NCBI GenBank assembly: GCA_003153475.1
Contig: PLYT01000099.1
Location: 274 to 48,412 of the forward strand
Direction: 5' to 3'
DNA: 48,139 bases
DNA from: Betaproteobacteria bacterium
Lineage (GTDB): Bacteria; Pseudomonadota; Gammaproteobacteria; Burkholderiales; Casimicrobiaceae
A program made the position numbers and the translations under genes. This document shows positions 43,523 to 48,139 of the stretch, in pieces (within the stretch, counting starts at the first letter, position 1; the number at the start of each line of letters is the position of its first letter). The notes under the pieces are model-generated. The model made no database searches and had not been told where the DNA came from. It saw nothing but the letters and a program-made list of their open reading frames with translations.

Positions 43523-44146
43523 CTAGATCAGATAGATGAACGTAAAGATCAGGATCCAAACCAAATCGACGAAGTGCCAATAGAGTCCCGCGACTTCGAC
43601 CAGCCCCGCTTTCGCCTGCGGCAGCTTGCCCATCAAGCCGCGAATCAGGAGCACGCTGTTGTACACCACGCCGCCGAAAACGTGACAGCCGTGGAATCCA
43701 GTCAAGATAAAAAACGTCGCATCGAACAGGTCGCGCTTGACCGACATCCCCTTCGCGCCGAGCAGATCGTGCCACTCATGCGCCTGCAACCCAAGGAATG
43801 CGACGCCGCCCAGCACTGTCAGCGCCATGAAGAGCCGGAACCTCGACTGGTCGCCGCGCTGGATTCCGCTCAGCGACTCGACCATCGTGACGCTCGAACA
43901 AATCAGAATGAAGGTCATGATCGCGGTGGTCGTGATGCCGAGATAATCGGAGGGCGACGGCCAGTTCGGATTGCCGATCCGAAGCGCGCCGTACGCCGCG
44001 ATACCCGCGCCAAAGGTCATCGCGTCGGCCGCCAGGAACGTCCACATGCCGAGCTTGCCCAGATTGCCGGGCGTAAGTGACGGTTCTAACTGGTCGATCA
44101 CAACCGCGCCTTGACCGTGGGTATCTACTGCAGCAGCCTCACTCAT
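43523..44146 (-). CDS. ctaE: Cytochrome c oxidase subunit III (second copy in operon)
   Basis: 207 residues from the ATG at 44144-44146 (AGAGG 9 nt upstream); an ATG three codons earlier is too close to the SD. Six to seven helices, family motifs LQAHEWHDLL, FFILTGFHGCHVFGGV and YWHFVDLVWILIFTFIYL. Subunit III helps channel O2 and stabilise subunit I. A different subunit III lies at 44504-45163, so the operon encodes two, which may correspond to fused or split subunits of alternative complexes. Confidence 0.9.
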   Translation of the reverse strand: MSEAAAVDTHGQGAVVIDQLEPSLTPGNLGKLGMWTFLAADAMTFGAGIAAYGALRIGNPNWPSPSDYLGITTTAIMTFILICSSVTMVESLSGIQRGDQSRFRLFMALTVLGGVAFLGLQAHEWHDLLGAKGMSVKRDLFDATFFILTGFHGCHVFGGVVYNSVLLIRGLMGKLPQAKAGLVEVAGLYWHFVDLVWILIFTFIYLI

Positions 44147-44220
44147 CTCGACCATCCTCTTTCAGGCAAATAGCTATAGTCAATTCTCATCGAACAGCTA
44201 TTGTCGTAACGCGGCCGGCC

Positions 44221-44469
44221 CTACCGGTCGGCCGCTTCCGGGTTCTTGCGTCCGCGTCGAATCGCGAACACGACGATCCCGCCAATCGCGCCGAACGTCA
44301 CATACGGCCCCAGCAGCATGAACAGCACGCTGGTGTTGAAGGCATGACCAGCGCTGTCACCCGGCGACAGCCCGCACATAGCGCACGCGCTGGCGACTTG
44401 CGGCGCCAGGCCGACGAGCAATATCGCGATCGAAACCGCCGCCGCCTTGAGTCCTGAAATTTTTATCAT
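44221..44469 (-). CDS. Small membrane protein with CxxC motif in the oxidase operon
   Basis: 82 residues. N-terminal hydrophobic segment (signal or anchor), then ASACAMCGLSPG with two cysteines three apart, then a second hydrophobic segment (LFMLLGPYVTFGAIGGIVVF) and a basic end. AGGAGAG precedes the ATG. The CxxC faces the periplasm if the usual positive-inside rule holds. It sits between the two subunit III genes. It might deliver copper or handle redox of the CuA ligands. Family not named; this is inference. Confidence 0.65.
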   Translation of the reverse strand: MIKISGLKAAAVSIAILLVGLAPQVASACAMCGLSPGDSAGHAFNTSVLFMLLGPYVTFGAIGGIVVFAIRRGRKNPEAADR

Positions 44470-44503
44470 TTTCTCTCCTGAGTCGCCGAACTAATCCGAC
44501 AAA

Positions 44504-45163
44504 CTACATCAGATAAACTAGCACGAACAGCAGCGGCCAGATCGCGCAAACGAAGTACCAGTACACCGCGCACAGCTCTACGCCGCTCGCATTGCGCGCG
44601 TTGTAGCGCCCGCGCATCGCCGTCGTCGCGACGATCGCAAGCCAGATCACGCCTGCGGTCACGTGCGCGCCGTGGCACCCGATCAATAGGTAGAAGGTGC
44701 CGCCGTACGAGCCGCTCGAAAGCTTCAGTCCGTGCCCGACCAGGCGTACCCATTCGCTGCCCTGCACCAACAGGAACGTCACGCCCAGCACCAGCGTCAG
44801 CGCAAGGTAACGGCGCGTCAGCCGCTGGCGGCTCCGATGCACGGCGCGGACCGCGAGTCCCATCGTAGCCGCGCTCGACATCAGCACGAAAGTATTCACC
44901 CACGTGACCGCGATCGGAAGCCGGGGCAACGTGGGTGGCGGCCAGAACGCCGCTTGCAGACGGAAAATCAGGAACGACCCGATCAGTCCGCTGAACAGCA
45001 TCATCTCGGACGCGATCACCATCAGGATCGCGATCATGCCGTTGCTGATAAACTTCCGCTCGCCGCGATCGCTGCCCGCCGCCGCTTCCGCTCCGCCGCC
45101 GCGCCGGACCGGCGCCACGAACGGCCGGATTTTTGCCGTCGATGCTGTCACTACGGGAGCCAT
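44504..45163 (-). CDS. ctaE: Cytochrome c oxidase subunit III (first copy in operon)
   Basis: 219 residues. A longer N-terminal tail (Gly/Ala-rich, to about 37) is followed by helices with FISNGMIAILMVIASEMMLF, VQGSEWVRLVGHG, YLLIGCHGAHVTAGVIW and VYWYFVCAIWPLLFVLVYLM. This is a heme-copper oxidase subunit III but clearly a different subtype from that at 43523-44146. Start ATG lies 1 nt after the stop of the 40-residue ORF upstream, implying translational coupling. Confidence 0.9.
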   Translation of the reverse strand: MAPVVTASTAKIRPFVAPVRRGGGAEAAAGSDRGERKFISNGMIAILMVIASEMMLFSGLIGSFLIFRLQAAFWPPPTLPRLPIAVTWVNTFVLMSSAATMGLAVRAVHRSRQRLTRRYLALTLVLGVTFLLVQGSEWVRLVGHGLKLSSGSYGGTFYLLIGCHGAHVTAGVIWLAIVATTAMRGRYNARNASGVELCAVYWYFVCAIWPLLFVLVYLM

Positions 45164-45164
45164 C

Positions 45165-45287
45165 CTAGTGCTTCACGATTATCGTCACGACGGAGATGGC
45201 GATGAGCGCCACCATCACGCCGATCAGAATCTTCAGCGTCCTCCAGATTTCCTGCTTCCGCTCTTCGCGGGTCACCAACGTCGCCAT
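45165..45287 (-). CDS. 40-residue single-helix membrane protein in the oxidase operon
   Basis: MATLVTREERKQEIWRTLKI then LIGVMVALIAISVVTIIVKH: a charged N-terminal half and one hydrophobic helix. It starts 9 nt after the ctaB stop and its stop codon is 1 nt from the subunit III start, so it is packed like a real operon gene. It is too short for most gene callers. It may be a small oxidase subunit or assembly peptide, similar in size to the tiny fourth subunit of aa3 oxidases; no homology can be shown by eye. Confidence 0.6.
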   Translation of the reverse strand: MATLVTREERKQEIWRTLKILIGVMVALIAISVVTIIVKH

Positions 45288-45296
45288 CGCGATTAC

Positions 45297-46202
45297 TCAC
45301 ATATGATCGAGCACAAGAACCAATAGTACAATCGGCAGATACACCAGCGACGCAAGTAGTAATCGGCGCGCTGCACTGAGATTGGCCGGCTGAGTAACCA
45401 TTAAGTATCCGAACGTGAGCATTCCGGCGCCGAGCGCCGACGCAACCACCAGGTAAAAGACTCCCGCGAATCCGAGAATCGTCGGAATTATTCCGAGCGC
45501 GACCAAACCGGCGCTCGCCGCGATCACCACCGGGTTGGACGGGTTTCCGCCGCGCCGCGTATCAGATGGCAGGAGCCAGATACCCGCGCGCGCAAAGTCA
45601 GTCCGATAGAGCCGTGCGACGGCGAAGGTATGCGGCAACTGCCACAGGAACATTAATGCGAACAGCAGCGCCGGCTCCAGCGCCAGAGTGCCGCGCGCCG
45701 CAGCCCATCCCGCGACCGGCGGCAGAGCGCCGGGAATCGCGCCGACGACGTTGCACATCCAGGTATGCCGCTTCATCGGCGTGTACGCGCCAAGATAAAT
45801 CACGGTCACCGACGCGATAACAACTGCGCACAGCAAGTTCGTAGTCAGCGACAGATAAACGAGACCCCCGGCGGCAGCGGCCGCGCCAAATACCAGCGCC
45901 TCCTGCGGGCGCATCCGCATCGCCGGAAGCGGGCGATGCTGCGTGCGACGCATCAGCGCGTCGGTGTCGCGTTCGACGTATTGATTGAGCGCCAGCGTGC
46001 CGCCCGCGGCCAGCGCGGTCCCGAGAATCAGATTCATCGCGAGCGTCAGATCGAATCCCGCGCGCCCGCCCAGGTAAAAGCCGGCCAGCGTCGTAACCAG
46101 CACCATCAGGACCACGCGCGGCTTGGTCAACTCGAAATAATCAGCAACGCGGCCGTGCGGCAGCGTCAGCGAAGAGTCGGCGGTCGCTACTTTCACGTTC
46201 AC
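45297..46202 (-). CDS. ctaB: Protoheme IX farnesyltransferase (heme O synthase)
   Basis: 301 residues, UbiA-family prenyltransferase with about nine helices. The Asp-rich motif NQYVERDTDALMRRTQHRPL binds the Mg-farnesyl diphosphate, and the second is YTPMKRHTWMCNVVGAIPGA. Adds farnesyl to heme B to give heme O. The start is a GTG that overlaps the ctaA stop by 4 nt (GTGA), so the two are translationally coupled. Confidence 0.95.
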   Translation of the reverse strand: MNVKVATADSSLTLPHGRVADYFELTKPRVVLMVLVTTLAGFYLGGRAGFDLTLAMNLILGTALAAGGTLALNQYVERDTDALMRRTQHRPLPAMRMRPQEALVFGAAAAAGGLVYLSLTTNLLCAVVIASVTVIYLGAYTPMKRHTWMCNVVGAIPGALPPVAGWAAARGTLALEPALLFALMFLWQLPHTFAVARLYRTDFARAGIWLLPSDTRRGGNPSNPVVIAASAGLVALGIIPTILGFAGVFYLVVASALGAGMLTFGYLMVTQPANLSAARRLLLASLVYLPIVLLVLVLDHM

Positions 46203-47194
46203 GCGACCACCCGATTACCGACGACACCACTGACCGAGGTTCGCGCCGGCGCGGCCGCTCCAATGCGATGCGGCACGCCGAGGATTTTTCGCGCGCGAAT
46301 CGTTAGCGTGAGGCTGATCGCGAGCACCGCGGCGCCAATAGCTACATGGCTGGTGGTTGGCAATACACTTCGTCCACTCCAGATAGTCAGTGCGCCCAGA
46401 CAAATCTGAAGGACCAATAGTAAGAACATTCCGAGCGCGGGACGTCGGAGCGCGGGAGTATCGCGATGCATCCGGATAACGCGCGCGACCGTCCATAACA
46501 CCATCGCCGTGACGACCAGAGCGCCGCATCGATGGGCATAGTTAATCGCGATGTACTCATTCCAATACGGCGGCACGAGCTGTCCAAACGACAGCGGGAA
46601 GTCGGGAATCACCAAACCCGCGCTCATGTGCCGCATGAGTGCGCCAATCAATATTTGCAGATAGACGATCGCGGTCGTTGCCAGCGCCAGCGTCGCCAGC
46701 GGTATTCGCGTGGCAGGTTCATCAACCTGCGGCGTCGAGTCCCACTTCGGATTGGTGAAGATCGCGATCGATACCATCAGGCAGAACAGCGCTTGCGCCG
46801 TGGCCGCGTGCGTAACCGCGATGGCCAGCGGCAGTTCGAACAGCACCGTGATCCCGCCGAGAACTGCCTGCATGATAATCAACCCAAACGCGATGAACAC
46901 CAGTTTGCGGACCCATCGCCGCGGCTCCGCGCGCCACGCCCACGCCATCAGGACCAGCGTCAGGACCACGACGGTGCCGGCAGCCACGCGATGCCCAAAT
47001 TCGAAGCGGATGCCGCCTTCCCACGCCGGAATCAGTTTGCCGAACGCGAGCGGCCAATCCGGAACCGCGAGCGCCGACCCGGTCGATGTGACCAGCCCGC
47101 CAATAAAGATCAGAAAAAAAGTAGCGCACGCCGTCAGCACCGCGAAGCGATGCAGAGCACGCGCCTTTTCACCACTGACTGACAACTGATTCAT
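46199..47194 (-). CDS. ctaA: Heme A synthase (CtaA/COX15)
   Basis: 331 residues, about eight helices. The pairs of heme-ligating His are in EFGHRVAAGT, AVTHAATAQAL, NYAHRCGAL and TTSHVAIGAAV. Motif GGLVTSTGSALAVPDWPLAF at the first helix-loop is typical of the family. Converts heme O to heme A, so the adjacent oxidase is an aa3 type. Start ATG after GCGGGA. Gap of 18 nt from the ctaD stop. Confidence 0.95.
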   Translation of the reverse strand: MNQLSVSGEKARALHRFAVLTACATFFLIFIGGLVTSTGSALAVPDWPLAFGKLIPAWEGGIRFEFGHRVAAGTVVVLTLVLMAWAWRAEPRRWVRKLVFIAFGLIIMQAVLGGITVLFELPLAIAVTHAATAQALFCLMVSIAIFTNPKWDSTPQVDEPATRIPLATLALATTAIVYLQILIGALMRHMSAGLVIPDFPLSFGQLVPPYWNEYIAINYAHRCGALVVTAMVLWTVARVIRMHRDTPALRRPALGMFLLLVLQICLGALTIWSGRSVLPTTSHVAIGAAVLAISLTLTIRARKILGVPHRIGAAAPARTSVSGVVGNRVVA

Positions 47195-47212
47195 TCCCGC
47201 TTGTGCGACTGC

Positions 47213-48139
47213 TTAGTCCGCCGCCGGTGTCGAGTGTTCGAGCAACAGCGATTGCGGCAGGTAATCCTCCGCAACTTCCGGCGAGCTGTACTCGTACGGT
47301 CCTCGGTACACGGTCGGCAACGCGCCGGGCCAGTTACCGTGCCCCGGAGGCGACGGCGCCGTCCACTCCAGGGAATTCGCGTGCCATGGATTCTCAGACG
47401 CCTTCGCACCCTTGAAGTAGCTGTAAATTATGTTGGCCCAAAAGATGAATTGTGCGGCGCCGAGCACGAATGCGCTGATCGAAATGAATATGTTGATCCC
47501 CTGCAAGGGTTTCAGGAAGTCATACTGCATCGGATTGTAGATTCGGCGCATGTGCCCGCCCATCCCCAGAATATGCATCGGGAAGAACGTGCAGTTAAAC
47601 GCGACGAAGGTGATCCAGAAATGTATTTTGCCGAGCGTCTCGTTCATCATTCGGCCAAACATTTTCGGATACCAATAGGCAATCCCCGCGAATACTCCGA
47701 ACAGGCTACCGCCGAATAGTACGTAGTGGATATGCGCAACGATGAAGTAGGTATCGTGGATGTACATATCCACCGGCGTGCACGCCATCCAGATTCCCGA
47801 CAGTCCGCCGATGACGAACATCGCGACGAACGCCAGTGCGTTCAGCATCGCAGTCGTGTAGTGGATGTTGCCCTTGTAGAGCGTGCCCAGCCAGTTGAAG
47901 GTTTTGATCGCCGACGGCACCCCGATGATCATCGTCGTGATCATGAAACTGCTGCCGAGCGCGGGATCCATTCCCGACTGGAACATGTGATGGCCCCATA
48001 CGATCCACGACAGGAACGCGATCGTGGCCATCGCGTACGCCATCGCGCGATAGCCGAAAATCGGCTTGCGCGAAAAAGTCGCAATGACGTCCGACGCGAT
48101 CCCCATCGCGGGCAGAATCATGATGTAGACCTCGGGGTG
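47213..48139 (-). CDS. ctaD: Cytochrome c oxidase subunit I, N-terminal part beyond the window
   Basis: About 308 C-terminal residues are present; the frame is open at base 48139 with HPEVYIMILPAMG. It has the CuB ligands WGHHMFQSGMDP, K-channel helix NIHYTTAMLN region, and the heme ligand segment YFIVAHIHYVLFGG (His to heme a3 and a). The active-site Tyr of the HPEVY motif is present. The C-terminal tail is Pro-rich and soluble. It reduces O2 to water and pumps protons. The promoter and the start lie to the right of the window. Confidence 0.95.
   Translation of the reverse strand, partial: HPEVYIMILPAMGIASDVIATFSRKPIFGYRAMAYAMATIAFLSWIVWGHHMFQSGMDPALGSSFMITTMIIGVPSAIKTFNWLGTLYKGNIHYTTAMLNALAFVAMFVIGGLSGIWMACTPVDMYIHDTYFIVAHIHYVLFGGSLFGVFAGIAYWYPKMFGRMMNETLGKIHFWITFVAFNCTFFPMHILGMGGHMRRIYNPMQYDFLKPLQGINIFISISAFVLGAAQFIFWANIIYSYFKGAKASENPWHANSLEWTAPSPPGHGNWPGALPTVYRGPYEYSSPEVAEDYLPQSLLLEHSTPAAD

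Overview
The window is GC-rich, gene-dense bacterial chromosome from what looks like an uncultured, aerobic, Gram-negative lineage. Supporting this are a C-terminal-Phe outer-membrane barrel, a TonB, lipoproteins, periplasmic c-type cytochromes and a heme-A cytochrome oxidase operon. The mix of flavin-dependent luciferase-fold oxidoreductase, ACMSD-type amidohydrolase, MaoC/FAS1-like hydratases, PaaK-like ligase, epoxide hydrolase and tandem GSTs resembles Candidatus Binatota or Desulfobacterota-like genomes. That placement is inference only: there is no rRNA here. I saw no rRNA, tRNA, CRISPR array or intact insertion sequence.

Layout. 1-4.2 kb (minus strand): 3'-truncated acetyl-CoA synthetase, GH57/DUF3536 glycoside hydrolase, paired hot-dog hydratases. 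4.4-6.4 kb (plus, visibly lower GC): restriction-modification-like island with a frameshifted DNA methyltransferase, a probable endonuclease and a zinc-ribbon protein. 6.4-18 kb: dispersed metabolic genes (SDR, MFS transporter, carboxylesterase, amidohydrolase, phosphofructokinase, periplasmic carbonic anhydrase, alpha/beta hydrolase) among small secreted proteins and two probable gene remnants. 18.3-22.2 kb: one 1286-residue multidomain protein (degenerate Mrr-like nuclease domain, TPR solenoid, Gre-factor-C-like domain, PIN nuclease), the best candidate for an unusual conflict or RNA-surveillance system. 22.3-28.9 kb: ABC-F ATPase, epoxide hydrolase, HEAT protein, YqeY, secreted protein, TonB.

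29.2-32.4 kb is a self-contained operon: a TetR regulator with a clear sigma70 promoter and a perfect 16-bp palindromic operator, then a luciferase-like oxidoreductase overlapping an alpha/beta hydrolase by 4 nt. At 32.4-34.2 kb two 83-bp terminator-bearing direct repeats, exactly 1700 bp apart, flank a lower-GC module with a broken peptidoglycan-binding/M15 peptidase gene. 34.2-38.3 kb (minus) is a respiratory or metal-handling module: outer-membrane barrel, two c-type cytochromes, NirK-like copper protein, cupredoxin/carboxypeptidase-regulatory protein. 39.5-42.4 kb (plus) has a PaaK-like ligase and two GST paralogues with near-leaderless promoters. 42.4-48.1 kb (minus) is an aa3-type oxidase operon in transcription order ctaD (partial), ctaA, ctaB, a 40-residue membrane ORF, subunit III, a CxxC membrane protein, a second subunit III, subunit IV and DUF420.

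Intergenic space is colonised by two repeat families: an element of about 115-220 bp rich in GC hairpins (five copies plus a fragment) and a short CCGAAACC/GGTTTCGG hairpin followed by ACTTCCCGTC (three copies).
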